Positions 18,595 through 28,934 of a stretch of DNA of 51,032 nucleotides are shown one piece after another (within the stretch, counting starts at the first letter, position 1; every line of letters begins with the position of its first letter). The stretch comes from an uncultured Eggerthellaceae bacterium (GTDB taxonomy: Bacteria; Actinomycetota; Coriobacteriia; Coriobacteriales; Eggerthellaceae). The notes beneath the pieces were generated by a model. It saw only the letters and a program-made list of their open reading frames with translations, was not told the origin of the DNA and made no database searches. The translations under genes were made by a program, and so were the position numbers. The stretch is from NCBI GenBank assembly GCA_944321455.1, contig CALULI010000001.1:1-51032 (forward strand). Reading direction: 5' to 3'.

Positions 18595-20778
18595 CTAAGT
18601 CCAGAATTGAACCATTTCAACAATGTCTTGATAGGCCCATGGATATATATCAGAGATCCAACCTGTTTCAGGAACAAAGCACAAGAGAACCGAATACAAA
18701 ACGCTTACGGCAACTAACACCAACATAACGCGCAGGAAAATTTCATGCGTACCAGTAGTTTTATATTTGGTAAGCGCTTCGTTAGAAATAAAAGCTAAGA
18801 GCACTGCCGCCGACAAGAACATAAACGTAAAGTCGGCAAAATAGCGCTGCAAAATACCTGCCATCTGTGCATCAAGCAGTGCCACCACAACACCTGAAAC
18901 CAACATAACAATAACCACGCCAGCGATTGTGTTGGTCATACGATCACGGAACCTAAACGCCAAGATCCTACGAGAAAAAGCAAGAATCCAAAGCACAGGC
19001 AGGCATACAAAAATACCGCCAAAGGTTACTTCTTTGATGGTTTGACCAAGATAGGTGGTATCAAACGTAGTTGGTTGAATCCATGGGAACACCCCTGTTG
19101 TGGTAGGTGTCTGCAAGAAGTAAGCAAACAGCGCTGGCAAGAAGCGTCCTGGATTGGTGCCGCGCATGGTCATATCGTTAACAGTCAGGTTGTAGTTGGC
19201 ACCAAAGTTGAGCGGAGAACCAAAGCGTGCATAATTGTAATACATGATCCCAAGCGCTACTACCGCATACGGTGCCAAGAGGCATATGAATTCTTTTGCT
19301 CCTTGACGCGTAAACAGATGACGCTCCGTAATAAACTTGCGCCAGAAAAGCGGAAAAGCCAGAAGCGAAAAGACTAGCAATTGCGGTCTGCATCCTGCCA
19401 CAAGCGCCATACACAGCGACCCAACTAAATACCAAATCCAGGCCGATTTAGACGCTCGTCCACGCATCCAGCAGTACAGACCCCACACCGTAAACGCAAG
19501 CGCCAGCATAATAGGAAGCGAATAGAAGGTTGGGAACTTAATCAAGTAGAGCACGCCTGAACACATAACAAGCGGAATTTGCAAGAGTAAAAATAAGCCT
19601 AAGCTCACTCGCTTGAAATGATAGCGCGCAAAGCGATCAAGCAATGCCGTACATCCTAGAACAAACGCGATAAATCCAAGCCAAACACCAATTGCCGTTG
19701 GGAAGTTAGCACCTGTTAGCAGGAAGAACGGCAGATAGAACAACAATACAGGCACAACACCGAAGTAGACATAATAGTGCCCATCGTAGTACGCAACGTC
19801 GAAGAGGTATTCTTCGCCTGTTTGTTTTTGAAGTTCATCACGAGCACCCTTGTCGTAAGGGTTTTCCATATCAACCAACCACTGAGGTGGCTCTTCTTCA
19901 AGGTAGAGCTGCCCGTGAGCCATAGCTTTTGCTAACTCTGCATATTGTTGAGCATTATCGCCACCAGTTTCATAGACATTAACAATGCTATGACCATCCC
20001 ATGAACCAGAATTGTACGTTGAAGTTGCAATGCCCACTAAGTTAGACCCGAAGAACAAATAGGCTGACAGAACAACAATTTCAATACCCGTTGCAACAAT
20101 AATGGAAAACTTTGATTTACGAGGTCGCTCTTTTATGAGGCAACGATAGATACTTGATTTTGGCCTGAAGATATAAATAAGCGCCAGGATGCCAGCTGCA
20201 ATAAAGAAGCGCATACCGTTAAAAGCAAACGGCTGAGGCGAATTAATAGAGATAGACTCCAGCAAAACAGGATAGCTTACATCTTCGCTTACTATTTCTA
20301 TGCGCAAGGCATCAACATTGCCCGTTGTTTGAAGATAGAGATACTGGCTTTCAAGATTATTGGTGGCAACCTGAATTTCAGGAACGCCATAGGTGTATTC
20401 CGTTGATGAAAAGAAGGTCTCATGCGCATCGTCGCTAAACCAGATCTTTAACGTAAGATCCTGCGCTGGCTGATTGGGGTAAAAATTAATGAATAGATTA
20501 TCGATATGCTTGTTAAGGCCATAAAACTCAACCGCATTATCCGAAGGAGTAAAGCGGTAGAGCTGCCCATCATCGGTTTGCGAAAGCTCAATCTGGCCAT
20601 CAAGGGTAACTTCGTCATAACCCATTGATCTAAAGAAGTTCATATTAAAAATAAAAACTTCGAGCACCGCAGCAATAAATAAAACTATGAGGGTGCATTT
20701 TGCCACATGAAGCAAGGAATCGCGGTGCTGGTGCACCTGATCGGCCCAAGACGTAACTATTTCATCAACAGATTTCAT
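18595..20778 (-). CDS. Polytopic membrane protein, GT-C glycosyltransferase-like
   Basis: A 727-residue protein, not assigned to a named family. The first span (about 27-47) is followed by a beta-rich extracytoplasmic domain (about 50-190), a second span near 192-208, and then about ten hydrophobic spans. The segment AQQYAELAKAMAHGQLYL and the following VAYYDGHYYVYFGVVPVLLFYLPFF are typical of lipid-linked-sugar GT-C-like transferases, where external acidic and His/Tyr residues line the donor site. It is probably a surface glycan or lipid-modifying enzyme; the sugar and acceptor are unknown. It stands alone between por and adk. Confidence 0.6.
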   Translation of the reverse strand: MKSVDEIVTSWADQVHQHRDSLLHVAKCTLIVLFIAAVLEVFIFNMNFFRSMGYDEVTLDGQIELSQTDDGQLYRFTPSDNAVEFYGLNKHIDNLFINFYPNQPAQDLTLKIWFSDDAHETFFSSTEYTYGVPEIQVATNNLESQYLYLQTTGNVDALRIEIVSEDVSYPVLLESISINSPQPFAFNGMRFFIAAGILALIYIFRPKSSIYRCLIKERPRKSKFSIIVATGIEIVVLSAYLFFGSNLVGIATSTYNSGSWDGHSIVNVYETGGDNAQQYAELAKAMAHGQLYLEEEPPQWLVDMENPYDKGARDELQKQTGEEYLFDVAYYDGHYYVYFGVVPVLLFYLPFFLLTGANFPTAIGVWLGFIAFVLGCTALLDRFARYHFKRVSLGLFLLLQIPLVMCSGVLYLIKFPTFYSLPIMLALAFTVWGLYCWMRGRASKSAWIWYLVGSLCMALVAGCRPQLLVFSLLAFPLFWRKFITERHLFTRQGAKEFICLLAPYAVVALGIMYYNYARFGSPLNFGANYNLTVNDMTMRGTNPGRFLPALFAYFLQTPTTTGVFPWIQPTTFDTTYLGQTIKEVTFGGIFVCLPVLWILAFSRRILAFRFRDRMTNTIAGVVIVMLVSGVVVALLDAQMAGILQRYFADFTFMFLSAAVLLAFISNEALTKYKTTGTHEIFLRVMLVLVAVSVLYSVLLCFVPETGWISDIYPWAYQDIVEMVQFWT

Positions 20779-20813
20779 TGGTGTAATTGTAAAAGATAAT
20801 TAACCGTTTGTAA

Positions 20814-20846
20814 TAAAAAAGCGCATCCTCAAACGAGAATGCGCTC
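20814..20846 (-). terminator. Terminator after adk
   Basis: Minus strand: AGCGCAT...ATGCGCT stem followed by six T residues, 46 bp after the adk stop. Confidence 0.9.
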
Positions 20847-20892
20847 AGCACTAGATATTTTTCAGTGTAGAAAGCTTGCGTCTAGCAAAAGA

Positions 20893-21519
20893 CTAAAAAC
20901 CAAGAACATCCTGAATGTTTGCAAATACTTCTTCAGGATCACGGTCGCCATCAATTTCTACCAAAAGCTCGCAACCACGATAGTAGTCAATCAAAGGAGT
21001 GGTTGAGTTTTCGTATACGTCAAGACGATTGCGAACCGTTTCCTCATTGTCGTCAGAGCGCTGATACATTTCTCCGCCGCACTTAGGGCAGGTTGCGTCT
21101 GTTTCGGTACCAATGAAGCCACAATCACGGCACATGCGACGAGAAGTCAAACGCTTGATGATAACCTCTTTGTCAACATCAACCAAAAGAGCAGCATTCA
21201 GAGGACGGTTAAGACCAGAAAGCTCAGAGTCAAGAGCTACTGCCTGAGTTGAGGTGCGAGGAAAACCGTCAAGGATGAAGCCAGCCTGCGTGTCTTCGTC
21301 CTGAAGGCGTTCTTTAACCAAACCAATTACTACTTCGTCAGGAACCAAATCGCCTGCATCCATGTACTTTTTAGCTTCAAGTCCAAGAGGGGTTTGATTC
21401 TTTACTGCAGCGCGGAGCATGTCACCCGTTGAAATATGGGCAAAACCAAACTTTTCAACCAGCTTTGCTGCCTGAGTGCCCTTGCCAGCACCTGGTGCGC
21501 CTAACAATACGATATTCAT
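20893..21519 (-). CDS. adk: Adenylate kinase
   Basis: Catalyses ATP + AMP to 2 ADP. The 208-residue protein has the P-loop GAPGAGKG (7-14), the FDGFPR-type GFILDGFPR motif and a long LID domain carrying four zinc cysteines (CRDCG and CPKCGG), the form found in Gram-positive bacteria. It follows secY as in classical spc operons but is separated by a strong terminator, so it probably has its own promoter. map, infA, rpmJ, rpsM, rpsK, rpoA and rplQ, which often follow, are not in the window. Confidence 0.97.
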   Translation of the reverse strand: MNIVLLGAPGAGKGTQAAKLVEKFGFAHISTGDMLRAAVKNQTPLGLEAKKYMDAGDLVPDEVVIGLVKERLQDEDTQAGFILDGFPRTSTQAVALDSELSGLNRPLNAALLVDVDKEVIIKRLTSRRMCRDCGFIGTETDATCPKCGGEMYQRSDDNEETVRNRLDVYENSTTPLIDYYRGCELLVEIDGDRDPEEVFANIQDVLGF

Positions 21520-21569
21520 GAAGAATTCCTTTCAATCTTTATGATTGTCCATTGTACAAAGACCCGACA

Positions 21570-21613
21570 AACAAAAACAACCCTCTCCCCCATATAAACA
21601 GAGGAGAAGGTTG
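21570..21613 (-). terminator. Terminator after secY
   Basis: An 11-bp stem with one G-U pair (CAACCTTCTCC/GGAGAGGGTTG), followed by TTTTTGTTT on the minus strand, 23 bp after secY. It ends the rplB-secY transcript. Confidence 0.85.
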
Positions 21614-21635
21614 GAAAATCCTTGACGGGAAAGTC

Positions 21636-22916
21636 TTATTTAAAGAATCCGTCGTAGTTGTACATCTTCAACTGAGATTCAACCTTGTTCATGGTGTCAA
21701 GAGCAACACTGATCATAATCAAGATTGAGGTACCACCAAGCGCCTGAATCAAGGTGTTGTTGGTGAAGAAGAAGAATACGGAAGGCACTACAGCAACCAC
21801 AGCGATAAAGATAGCGCCAGGAAGCGTTACGCGCTTCAAAATGTTCTTGATGTAAGCAACGGTGTTTGCGCCTGGACGAATGCCAGGAATAAAGCCACCC
21901 TGACGCTGCAAGTTCTCTGCCGTATCCTGAGGATTGAAGACAATCGACGTATAGAAGTACGCAAAGAAGATGATCAAGATTGCGGTCAAGATCCAGTTAA
22001 CTGGACCTGCAGAAATAGCATCGGCAGCAATCTTGAGCCAATCAACATTGAGCAGCGCTGCAATCTGTGCTGGGAAGTAAATCAAGCAACTAGCGAAGAT
22101 GATAGGGATAACGCCAGCAGCGTTGATCTTCAATGGCAAGTAGGAGCTCTGACCACCCATAACGCGGCGACCCTGTACACGCTTTGCATAGCTAACAGGA
22201 ATACGACGCTGAGCACGTTCAATAAAGATGATTGCAGGAATGCAAACAAGAACGATAACCAGAATGAGAATGGTAATAGCAAGACCCATTCCGAAATCAG
22301 CCTGAAGATTGATCGACGAGAAGATAGCCGATGGAACCGTAGACACAACAGATACGAAGATGATAAGGGACATACCATTACCAACACCACGCTGCGTAAT
22401 CAATTCGCCCATCCACATGATAAGCGCCGTACCAACAACCAAGGTAAAGACAACCATGATGTCAGTCACAATCTCAGGTACTGCAGTGCTGAACTGAACG
22501 TTGTAAGCACTGGACTTGAACAAGAACAGATAGCCAACAGCGTTAATCAGACCAAGACCCAAGGTGATATAACGGGTTACCTGCGTAATGCGACGACGGC
22601 CCGTTTCGCCTTCCCTCGCCCAACGACCAATTGCAGGAATAACACCCTGCATCAACTGCATAATAATAGTTGCGGTGATGTAGGGCATAATTCCCAGTGC
22701 GAATACTGAGAAGTTAGAAAGAGCGCCACCAGTAAAGAGGTCAAGCATAACCATGGAAACGCCCTGTTCCTGAAAGGTGTCAGCAAACGCATGGAAAGGA
22801 ATTCCGGGAACAGGAATATATGCACCTAAACGATAGAGCGCAAGGATGCCTAACGTGAAAAGGATTTTCTTCCTTAACTCGGGAACCTTAAACGCTTGTA
22901 CCAGCGAACTTAGCAA
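21636..22916 (-). CDS. secY: Preprotein translocase subunit SecY
   Basis: The ten-span channel subunit of SecYEG. The 426-residue protein opens [20 protein letters not shown] and contains [39 protein letters not shown] and [11 protein letters not shown]. The start is TTG 22916, inside the last codons of rplO (7-bp overlap), with GGAGGAAAGG upstream; the N-terminus matches the family, so the rare start is credible. Confidence 0.95.
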   Translation of the reverse strand: MLSSLVQAFKVPELRKKILFTLGILALYRLGAYIPVPGIPFHAFADTFQEQGVSMVMLDLFTGGALSNFSVFALGIMPYITATIIMQLMQGVIPAIGRWAREGETGRRRITQVTRYITLGLGLINAVGYLFLFKSSAYNVQFSTAVPEIVTDIMVVFTLVVGTALIMWMGELITQRGVGNGMSLIIFVSVVSTVPSAIFSSINLQADFGMGLAITILILVIVLVCIPAIIFIERAQRRIPVSYAKRVQGRRVMGGQSSYLPLKINAAGVIPIIFASCLIYFPAQIAALLNVDWLKIAADAISAGPVNWILTAILIIFFAYFYTSIVFNPQDTAENLQRQGGFIPGIRPGANTVAYIKNILKRVTLPGAIFIAVVAVVPSVFFFFTNNTLIQALGGTSILIMISVALDTMNKVESQLKMYNYDGFFK

Positions 22917-23359
22917 GGTTCTTCAACCTTTCCTCCTGCTGCTTCGATCTTAGCCTTTGCCGAAGCAGAAACCTTGTCAACCTTAACGGTAAGAGACTTG
23001 GTAAGTTCACCGTCACCAAGAACCTTAACCAGATCATTGGAATGCTTAACAATACCCTTTTCTACCAAAGCAGGTACGTCAACAACATCGCCATCATTGA
23101 AGTATGCATCAAGACGATTAACGTTTACGGGAACATACTCAACACGATTGAAGTTGCGGAAACCAGGGAGCTTAGGAAGACGACGTGCAAGTGGAGTCTG
23201 ACCACCTTCGAAGCCTACGCCCTTACCGCCGCCAGCACGTGACTTCTGACCATTGAGACCGCGACCAGAGGTTTTGCCATAGCCAGATCCTGCGCCACGA
23301 CCAACGCGCTTACGATTACGCTTGAAACCTTCAGCTGGCTTCAAATCTTTAATTTCCAT
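22910..23359 (-). CDS. rplO: 50S ribosomal protein L15
   Basis: A late-assembling 50S protein. 149 residues; the N-terminal glycine/arginine-rich extension ([20 protein letters not shown]) and [16 protein letters not shown] are diagnostic. Unlike its neighbours it is preceded by a 131-bp spacer with three consecutive hairpins. The end overlaps secY. Confidence 0.97.
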   Translation of the reverse strand: MEIKDLKPAEGFKRNRKRVGRGAGSGYGKTSGRGLNGQKSRAGGGKGVGFEGGQTPLARRLPKLPGFRNFNRVEYVPVNVNRLDAYFNDGDVVDVPALVEKGIVKHSNDLVKVLGDGELTKSLTVKVDKVSASAKAKIEAAGGKVEEPC

Positions 23360-23384
23360 TGTTTTGGTTTCTCCTTTTCGCTAT

Positions 23385-23464
23385 CTCTGGCATCTACCAG
23401 AGGTCGGCAGCTCGCAGCCGACAAACTTACATTAGTATGGCATCGGCCCGAAGACTCGGGCCGA
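23385..23464 (-). promoter_or_regulatory. Three-hairpin spacer between rpmD and rplO
   Basis: Three consecutive inverted repeats lie in an otherwise compact operon: CTCTGG/CCAGAG (23385-23402), GTCGGC/GCCGAC (23403-23422) and TCGGCCCGA/TCGGGCCGA (23443-23464, 9-bp stem, 4-nt loop). None is followed by a T-tract. They may form a leader for rplO-secY control or an RNA-processing site. Confidence 0.5.
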
Positions 23465-23490
23465 GAATTAACCATTACTTAAGATTTAGT

Positions 23491-23682
23491 TTAGATTTCT
23501 TCAACCTCTACGAGGTGCTTAACTTTAAAAATCATGCCGCGAACAGCAGGATTGTCAACCTGTTCTACCGTACGGCCGATCTTACCCAAGCCCAACGCCT
23601 TAAGCGTACGGCCCTGATCATACTTATAACCAATGGCACTTTTTACCTGGGTGATGCGGAGAGTCTTCTGAGCTTCAGCCAT
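23491..23682 (-). CDS. rpmD: 50S ribosomal protein L30
   Basis: 63 residues, including [20 protein letters not shown] and [20 protein letters not shown], the standard L30 signature. ATG 23682 overlaps the rpsE stop by one base; a frame opening at 23700 is rejected because it lies within rpsE and has no ribosome site. Confidence 0.95.
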   Translation of the reverse strand: MAEAQKTLRITQVKSAIGYKYDQGRTLKALGLGKIGRTVEQVDNPAVRGMIFKVKHLVEVEEI

Positions 23683-24209
23683 TAGTTCTTCTCCTTCCAA
23701 CCGTAGATCTGAGCAACAGACATACCACGACGCTTAGCAACGTCTTCTGGGCTCTGCATATCCTTAAGACCCTGAGCACATGCCTTAACAACGTTCATGA
23801 TGTTGTCAGTGCCCAAAGACTTAGCAAAGCAGTCAGTTACACCAGCAAGTTCCATAACAGCACGAGCAGCGCCACCAGCGATAACACCCGTACCAGGAGC
23901 AGCAGGCTTAATCAAAACGCGACCTGCACCGTATTCGCCAAGAATCTCATGTGGAAGCGTCTTTTCCTCAGTCAGAGGGACGGTAAACATGTTCTTCTTT
24001 GCGTCTTCGATACCCTTGCGAATTGCAATAGGTACTTCCTGGGACTTACCCATGCCAATACCAACGCGACCGTTGCCGTCACCGACAACTACCAAAGCGG
24101 TCAGAGCGAAACGACGACCGCCCTTAACAACCTTGGATACGCGATTAATGTAGACAACGCGCTCCTGAAGCTCAGGAACAGCTGCCTGATTATCTTGTTT
24201 ACGAGCCAT
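23682..24209 (-). CDS. rpsE: 30S ribosomal protein S5
   Basis: Contributes to decoding accuracy and mRNA unwinding at the entry tunnel. 175 residues with [30 protein letters not shown] and the C-terminal [21 protein letters not shown]. Position in the operon between rplR and rpmD is conventional. Confidence 0.97.
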   Translation of the reverse strand: MARKQDNQAAVPELQERVVYINRVSKVVKGGRRFALTALVVVGDGNGRVGIGMGKSQEVPIAIRKGIEDAKKNMFTVPLTEEKTLPHEILGEYGAGRVLIKPAAPGTGVIAGGAARAVMELAGVTDCFAKSLGTDNIMNVVKACAQGLKDMQSPEDVAKRRGMSVAQIYGWKEKN

Positions 24210-24224
24210 AAAACAAACCCTCTC

Positions 24225-24593
24225 TTAGAACTTCAGGCCTGCTTCACGGGCACCGTCAGCAACTGCCTTGATGCGGCCGTGATACAAGTTGCCGCCACGG
24301 TCGAAAACAACTTCCGTGACACCATTTTCCTGTGCTTTCTTGCCGATAAGCTCACCAAGAGCAGCAGCGCCTTCAACGGTTGCACCCTTCTTGTTGGTGG
24401 CTTTGAATTCAGGTCCCAGGGTAGAAACAGCGCAGATAGTCTTACCTGCAACGTCATCAATAACCTGAGCATACATATTTGCGTTAGAACGCGTGATGCA
24501 CAAACGTGGACGAGCAGCCGTGCCAGATACCTTACCGCGAACGCGGGTGTGGCGGCGACGCAAGCCAGCTTGTTTCTTTTGAAGCTTCTTCAT
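24225..24593 (-). CDS. rplR: 50S ribosomal protein L18
   Basis: Binds 5S rRNA. 122 residues; [20 protein letters not shown] near the start and [26 protein letters not shown] at the end are family-typical. ATG 24593, with AAGGGA 9 bp upstream, is preferred to a TTG two codons earlier. Confidence 0.96.
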   Translation of the reverse strand: MKKLQKKQAGLRRRHTRVRGKVSGTAARPRLCITRSNANMYAQVIDDVAGKTICAVSTLGPEFKATNKKGATVEGAAALGELIGKKAQENGVTEVVFDRGGNLYHGRIKAVADGAREAGLKF

Positions 24594-24622
24594 TCTCAAA
24601 TTCCCTTCAATCTAACTTACGT

Positions 24623-25165
24623 CTAGTCAGACTTAGCAGCCTTACCAAGCTTACGACGTACATATTCGCCTTCATAACGAATACCCTTGCCCTTGTAAGG
24701 TTCAGGCTTGCGCCATGCGCGAATGTTAGCTGCAACCTGGCCAACCTGCTCTTTGCTGATGCCATTAACGACGATTTCCGTCTGGCTGGGAACCTCAAAA
24801 GAGATGTTCTCAGGAGCGGGAACGATTACAGGATGTGAAAAACCAAGCTGAATCTCAAGATCTTTACCCTTGAGTGCTGCACGATAGCCAACGCCAACCA
24901 ATTCAAGCTTCTTAGAGAAGCCGTTGGATACGCCTTCGATCATGTTAGCGATCAGCGTACGGGTCAGACCGTGGAAGCTCTTGGCTTCACGAGAATCATC
25001 AGGGCGCTCAACGATAACCTGATCGCCTTCAACCTTGATGTCCATCATTTCATTAAAGGTACGGGTCAATTCGCCCTTGCCGCCCTTTACGGTAACGGTG
25101 TGGCCATCAACCTTTACTTCGACGCCGGCAGGAATAGCAACTGGCATCTTACCGATACGAGACAT
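24623..25165 (-). CDS. rplF: 50S ribosomal protein L6
   Basis: 180 residues, [21 protein letters not shown] at the start and the C-terminal rRNA-binding [15 protein letters not shown] signature. Encoded between rpsH and rplR with short spacers. Confidence 0.97.
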   Translation of the reverse strand: MSRIGKMPVAIPAGVEVKVDGHTVTVKGGKGELTRTFNEMMDIKVEGDQVIVERPDDSREAKSFHGLTRTLIANMIEGVSNGFSKKLELVGVGYRAALKGKDLEIQLGFSHPVIVPAPENISFEVPSQTEIVVNGISKEQVGQVAANIRAWRKPEPYKGKGIRYEGEYVRRKLGKAAKSD

Positions 25166-25180
25166 GTTATTCCTCCCTTC

Positions 25181-25579
25181 TTACCAAATGTAAGCAATGA
25201 CTTCGCCGCCCACGCCAGCTTTGCGTGCGTCACGGTCAGTCATTACGCCTTTGCTCGTAGAAATAATTGCGGTACCCAAGCCACCAAGTACGCGAGGCAG
25301 TTCGTCTTTGCCTGCATAGATACGCAAACCAGGCTTGGAAATACGCTTAAGGCCGCGGATCGTGCGTGCCTTCTTTTCGCCGTACTTCAACGTGATCTCA
25401 AGAATGTCACGAGGCTGTGCACTCTCGATCTCATAACCAGCGATGTAGCCCTCTTCCTGCATGATACGGGCAATTTCGACAAGCTTCTTGCTTGACGGCA
25501 TAGATACCGTCGGCTTGCCTGCAGAATGTGCATTACGAACACGCGTAAGCATATCTGCAATAGGATCATTCATGCTCAT
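25181..25579 (-). CDS. rpsH: 30S ribosomal protein S8
   Basis: A primary 16S rRNA binder; in E. coli it also represses the spc operon by binding mRNA. 132 residues, with [13 protein letters not shown] and the C-terminal [22 protein letters not shown]. The first of two nearby ATGs (25579) has AAAGGAG 10 bp upstream. The 109-bp spacer before it contains two hairpins. Confidence 0.97.
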   Translation of the reverse strand: MSMNDPIADMLTRVRNAHSAGKPTVSMPSSKKLVEIARIMQEEGYIAGYEIESAQPRDILEITLKYGEKKARTIRGLKRISKPGLRIYAGKDELPRVLGGLGTAIISTSKGVMTDRDARKAGVGGEVIAYIW

Positions 25580-25597
25580 TGTTTTGTTTCTCCTTTG

Positions 25598-25685
25598 TTC
25601 GTGATGAGCCGAAAAGACGGTTCGTGAACACCCTTAATGCTCACGCCTTGACTTTCGACACTCAAAACGTGACGGTTGACTTTCG
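25598..25685 (-). promoter_or_regulatory. Structured spacer between rpsZ and rpsH
   Basis: The 109-bp spacer contains CGTGAGCA/TGTTCACG (8-bp stem with one G-U pair, 7-nt loop), a second weaker stem GAACCG/CGGCTC, and a direct repeat of TTGACTTTCG (25648-25657 and 25676-25685). No T-tract follows. As S8 is the known spc-operon repressor in E. coli, a regulatory role is possible but not shown. Confidence 0.4.
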
Positions 25686-25688
25686 GTA

Positions 25689-25874
25689 TTACCAAGAGGC
25701 CTTGGTCACGCCGGGAAGTTCGCCTTTGTTAGCGAGTTCGCGAAGACAAACACGGCACAGGCCGAACTTGCGGTAGTACGCACGAGGGCGACCACAACGA
25801 GTGCAGCGATTGTGCTGACGCGTGGAGTACTTCGGCTCACGCTTAGCTTTGGCGATCATCGATTTCTTAGCCAT
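25689..25874 (-). CDS. rpsZ: 30S ribosomal protein S14, zinc type
   Basis: A 61-residue S14 of the short zinc-binding form: C24, C27, C40, C43 in [21 protein letters not shown]. This version is usual in Gram-positive bacteria. It follows rplE as in other spc operons. Confidence 0.97.
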   Translation of the reverse strand: MAKKSMIAKAKREPKYSTRQHNRCTRCGRPRAYYRKFGLCRVCLRELANKGELPGVTKASW

Positions 25875-25910
25875 TCAAATCCTTCTTTCTTATAACTAAC
25901 TCAGATGAGT

Positions 25911-26462
25911 TTAGTCTTCATTTTTGAACGGGAAGCCCAAAGCATCCATAAGTGCTTTAGCGTCTTCATTGGTATTTGCAGTGGTTACGAACGTAATGTC
26001 CATACCGCGCGTACGATCTACCTTGTCATATTCAATTTCAGGGAAGATCAACTGCTCGGTGAGACCCATGGTGTAGTTACCACGACCGTCAAAGCTCTTT
26101 GGGTTCAAGCCACGGAAGTCGCGAACGCGAGGAAGAGCTGTCGACATCAGACGGTCAAAGAACTCCCACATACGGTCGCCACGAAGGGTAACCTTACAAC
26201 CAATAGCCTGACCTTCACGCAGATGGAAGCCTGCAATAGACTTCTTAGCGCGGGTAACCATAGGCTGCTGACCGGTGATAACACGCAAGTCAGCTACTGC
26301 GCCGTCAAGCAACTTGGAATCGCCAGCTGCTTTGCCGACACCCATGTTAACGACGATCTTCTCGAGACGAGGAACCTGGTTGATGTTTTCACAACCCAAT
26401 TCCTTGTACAGCTTGTCAACTACTTCGTTGACATACTTTTCCTTCAAACGAGGAGTTGCCAT
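25911..26462 (-). CDS. rplE: 50S ribosomal protein L5
   Basis: Binds 5S rRNA and contacts P-site tRNA. 183 residues from ATG 26462 ([15 protein letters not shown]), with [18 protein letters not shown] and [21 protein letters not shown]. The open frame extends 24 codons upstream, but AAAGG lies 9 bp before 26462 and the family starts there. Confidence 0.96.
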   Translation of the reverse strand: MATPRLKEKYVNEVVDKLYKELGCENINQVPRLEKIVVNMGVGKAAGDSKLLDGAVADLRVITGQQPMVTRAKKSIAGFHLREGQAIGCKVTLRGDRMWEFFDRLMSTALPRVRDFRGLNPKSFDGRGNYTMGLTEQLIFPEIEYDKVDRTRGMDITFVTTANTNEDAKALMDALGFPFKNED

Positions 26463-26562
26463 TCTTTCAAAACCTTTCATTCGATGAATTAAACGCAGGA
26501 TTTCCGACCCTGCGTCCCTTGTGCCTGCGCACAAGGGTCATAAAAAGACCCGACTAGCTATA

Positions 26563-26880
26563 CTAATCGATTTCTTTGCCACATTTCTTGCAAATGCGAA
26601 CTTTCTTACCATTTTCACGTTTTACGTTAACGCGCGTGGCTTCTTTGCAGGAAGGGCAGATAAGCATAACGTTGGAAACATGAATAGGAGCTTCCATTGT
26701 TGAGATACCACCCTGTGGGTTGTCCTGCGTAGGACGCATTGCTTTCTTAACCAGGTTTACCTTCTCAACCGTGACACGCTGTTCACCAGGAAATGCTGCA
26801 AGAACAATTCCTTCAGCGCCGCGGTCTTTGCCGGTCAAAACCTTTACCTTATCGCCTTTTTTGATGTTCATCTTAGCCAT
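26563..26880 (-). CDS. rplX: 50S ribosomal protein L24
   Basis: Assembly-initiating 50S protein. 105 residues: KOW motif [25 protein letters not shown], and a C-terminal zinc-ribbon-like extension with CPSC and CKKC pairs seen in many Gram-positive L24 proteins. Lies 100 bp upstream of rplE. Confidence 0.96.
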   Translation of the reverse strand: MAKMNIKKGDKVKVLTGKDRGAEGIVLAAFPGEQRVTVEKVNLVKKAMRPTQDNPQGGISTMEAPIHVSNVMLICPSCKEATRVNVKRENGKKVRICKKCGKEID

Positions 26881-26898
26881 GTAACTAAACCTCCCACC

Positions 26899-27267
26899 TT
26901 AGAGCGTTTCCGGTGCCAGGGATACGATCTTCATGTATTTCTTTTCACGAAGTTCGCGAGCCACAGGGCCGAAAATACGAGTGCCGCGGGGAGCGCCATT
27001 GGCGTCAATCAACACAGCGGCGTTCTGGTCGAACTTGATATAGCTTCCGTCGTTACGGCGTACTTCCTTCTTTACACGCACGACAACGCAGCGGACAACT
27101 TCACCTTTCTTAACGCTACCGTTAGGCATAGCTTCCTTAACGCTGCAAACGATGACGTCACCAAGACCTGCATAGCGGCGCTTAGAGCCACCGAGAACCT
27201 TGATGCACTGCACCTTGCGTGCGCCGGAGTTATCAGCAACGGCGAGCATGCTCTGCATTTGAATCAT
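26899..27267 (-). CDS. rplN: 50S ribosomal protein L14
   Basis: 122 residues with [24 protein letters not shown] and the C-terminal [27 protein letters not shown]. Start ATG 27267 with GAAAGGG upstream. First gene of the classical spc block, here continuous with rpsQ. Confidence 0.97.
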   Translation of the reverse strand: MIQMQSMLAVADNSGARKVQCIKVLGGSKRRYAGLGDVIVCSVKEAMPNGSVKKGEVVRCVVVRVKKEVRRNDGSYIKFDQNAAVLIDANGAPRGTRIFGPVARELREKKYMKIVSLAPETL

Positions 27268-27318
27268 TTGCTAATCCCTTTCGATATACAACCAAGCATC
27301 TACTGAAAAAATCAGTTG

Positions 27319-27579
27319 CTACTTAGCCTTCTCTACGATGTCGAGCAAACGCCAACGCTTCATCTTAGACAGCGGGCGCGTTTCCATAATGGTGACGGTA
27401 TCGCCTACGCCAGCTTCATTGTTCTCGTCATGAGCATGAAACTTCTTGGTAGAGTTAACCATCTTGCCATAGACAGGATGCTTTTTACGTTCGTGGATTT
27501 GTACCACGATGGTTTTATCGCCTGCAGCGCTTACGACAACGCCCTGGCGAACTTTACGAGAGTTACGTTCTTCACTCAT
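27319..27579 (-). CDS. rpsQ: 30S ribosomal protein S17
   Basis: 86 residues with [29 protein letters not shown] and [20 protein letters not shown]. Between rpmC and rplN with spacers of 29 and 51 bp. Confidence 0.96.
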   Translation of the reverse strand: MSEERNSRKVRQGVVVSAAGDKTIVVQIHERKKHPVYGKMVNSTKKFHAHDENNEAGVGDTVTIMETRPLSKMKRWRLLDIVEKAK

Positions 27580-27608
27580 TGTGTTCTCACCTTTCTATCG
27601 TTGTCGCA

Positions 27609-27803
27609 CTAAGCGCTCAGTTCGCGAGCGCGCATCTCAGTCTGGATGCGAGCGATATCTTTCTTTACCTGCTTGACGCGAGCCGTATTTTCAAGCTGGC
27701 CCGTTGCCATTTGGAAGCGCAGATTGAAAAGCTCTGCGCGTGCTTCCTTAAGCTTCGACTGCAAATCATCAGCCGAAAGTTCACGGATTTCTGCTGCTTT
27801 CAT
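27609..27803 (-). CDS. rpmC: 50S ribosomal protein L29
   Basis: 64 residues: [20 protein letters not shown] and [20 protein letters not shown]. Surface protein near the exit tunnel. Its ATG directly abuts the rplP stop. Confidence 0.96.
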   Translation of the reverse strand: MKAAEIRELSADDLQSKLKEARAELFNLRFQMATGQLENTARVKQVKKDIARIQTEMRARELSA

Positions 27804-28226
27804 TTACTCCTGCCCTTCCGTTTCGCGCCTAACGATCTTGCACTTGATGGGCAATTTATTAATTGCAAGACGCAAAGCGTCGCGTGCGGTTTCTTCGTCT
27901 ACACCGTCAATTTCAAACATAATGCGACCAGGCTTTACAACAGCTACCCAGCCCTCAGGATTACCTTTACCTTTACCCATACGAGTTTCAGCAGGCTTTT
28001 GGGTGATTGGCTTGTCAGGGAAGATCGTGATCCAAACATTACCCGTACGATTCATGCGACGAGTCATAGCAACACGAGCAGCTTCGATCTGACGGTTGGT
28101 GATCCAATGGCGATCAAGCGCCTGGATACCCCAAGAGCCATGATTGAGCGTGGTGCCACCCTTGGCATTGCCCTTCATAGAGCCACGCTGCACCTTACGA
28201 TGCTTAACACGCTTTGGTACTAACAT
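27804..28226 (-). CDS. rplP: 50S ribosomal protein L16
   Basis: 140 residues, [19 protein letters not shown] at the start and [20 protein letters not shown], needed for peptidyl-transferase centre function and A-site tRNA binding. The ATG overlaps the rpsC stop by one base (TAATG). Confidence 0.97.
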   Translation of the reverse strand: MLVPKRVKHRKVQRGSMKGNAKGGTTLNHGSWGIQALDRHWITNRQIEAARVAMTRRMNRTGNVWITIFPDKPITQKPAETRMGKGKGNPEGWVAVVKPGRIMFEIDGVDEETARDALRLAINKLPIKCKIVRRETEGQE

Positions 28227-28933
28227 TATTTATTCCCCCTATCGTTGCGGCGGCGGGAACGGTTAGGACGAGAAGAACCTTCCAAAGCAGGCTGTGGAGC
28301 CTTTTGTCCAGGAAGAACTTCGCCGTGATATACCCAAACCTGGATGCCGATAGAACCCATGGTGGTTGCTGCGGTAGCAAAGCCATAGTCAATCTTTGCA
28401 CGAAGCGTGTGCAGAGGTACACGGCCTTCGCGGTACCACTCACGACGGCTCATTTCAGCGCCACCCAAACGACCAGCGCACTGGATACGGATACCCTTAG
28501 CGCCTGACTTGCGAGCAGACTGTACAGCCTTGCGCATTGCGCGACGGAAAGCAACACGATTTTCGAGCTGCTCTGCAACAGACTGAGCAATGAGGTTAGC
28601 GTCAAGTTCAGGACGCTTAACTTCGATAACTTCAACAGAAACAGGACCATTTGCGATCTGGTTCAGCTTCTTGCGAAGTGCATCAACTTCAGCACCCTTC
28701 TTGCCGATAACAACACCAGGGCGAGAAGTGGTGATGATGACCTTAATCTTGTCACCAGCACGTTCGATCTCAACACGAGCTACGGCTGCATGGGAAAGCT
28801 GCTTATCCAAGAACTTACGGATAGCCAAGTCATTTTCAAGGTTCTTCGCATAGTCCTTGTCGGAATACCAACGGCTGCGCCAATCTTCGGTGACGCCCAG
28901 ACGGAATCCGGTGGGGCTTACCTTCTGGCCCAT
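28226..28933 (-). CDS. rpsC: 30S ribosomal protein S3
   Basis: 235 residues with [20 protein letters not shown], the KH-domain [14 protein letters not shown] and a basic C-terminal tail rich in Arg, Asn and Gly. The frame stays open for 60 codons upstream, but that stretch lies inside rplV and the ATG at 28933 has GAGAGGAGG. Starts one base after rplV ends. Confidence 0.97.
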   Translation of the reverse strand: MGQKVSPTGFRLGVTEDWRSRWYSDKDYAKNLENDLAIRKFLDKQLSHAAVARVEIERAGDKIKVIITTSRPGVVIGKKGAEVDALRKKLNQIANGPVSVEVIEVKRPELDANLIAQSVAEQLENRVAFRRAMRKAVQSARKSGAKGIRIQCAGRLGGAEMSRREWYREGRVPLHTLRAKIDYGFATAATTMGSIGIQVWVYHGEVLPGQKAPQPALEGSSRPNRSRRRNDRGNK

Positions 28934-28934
28934 A

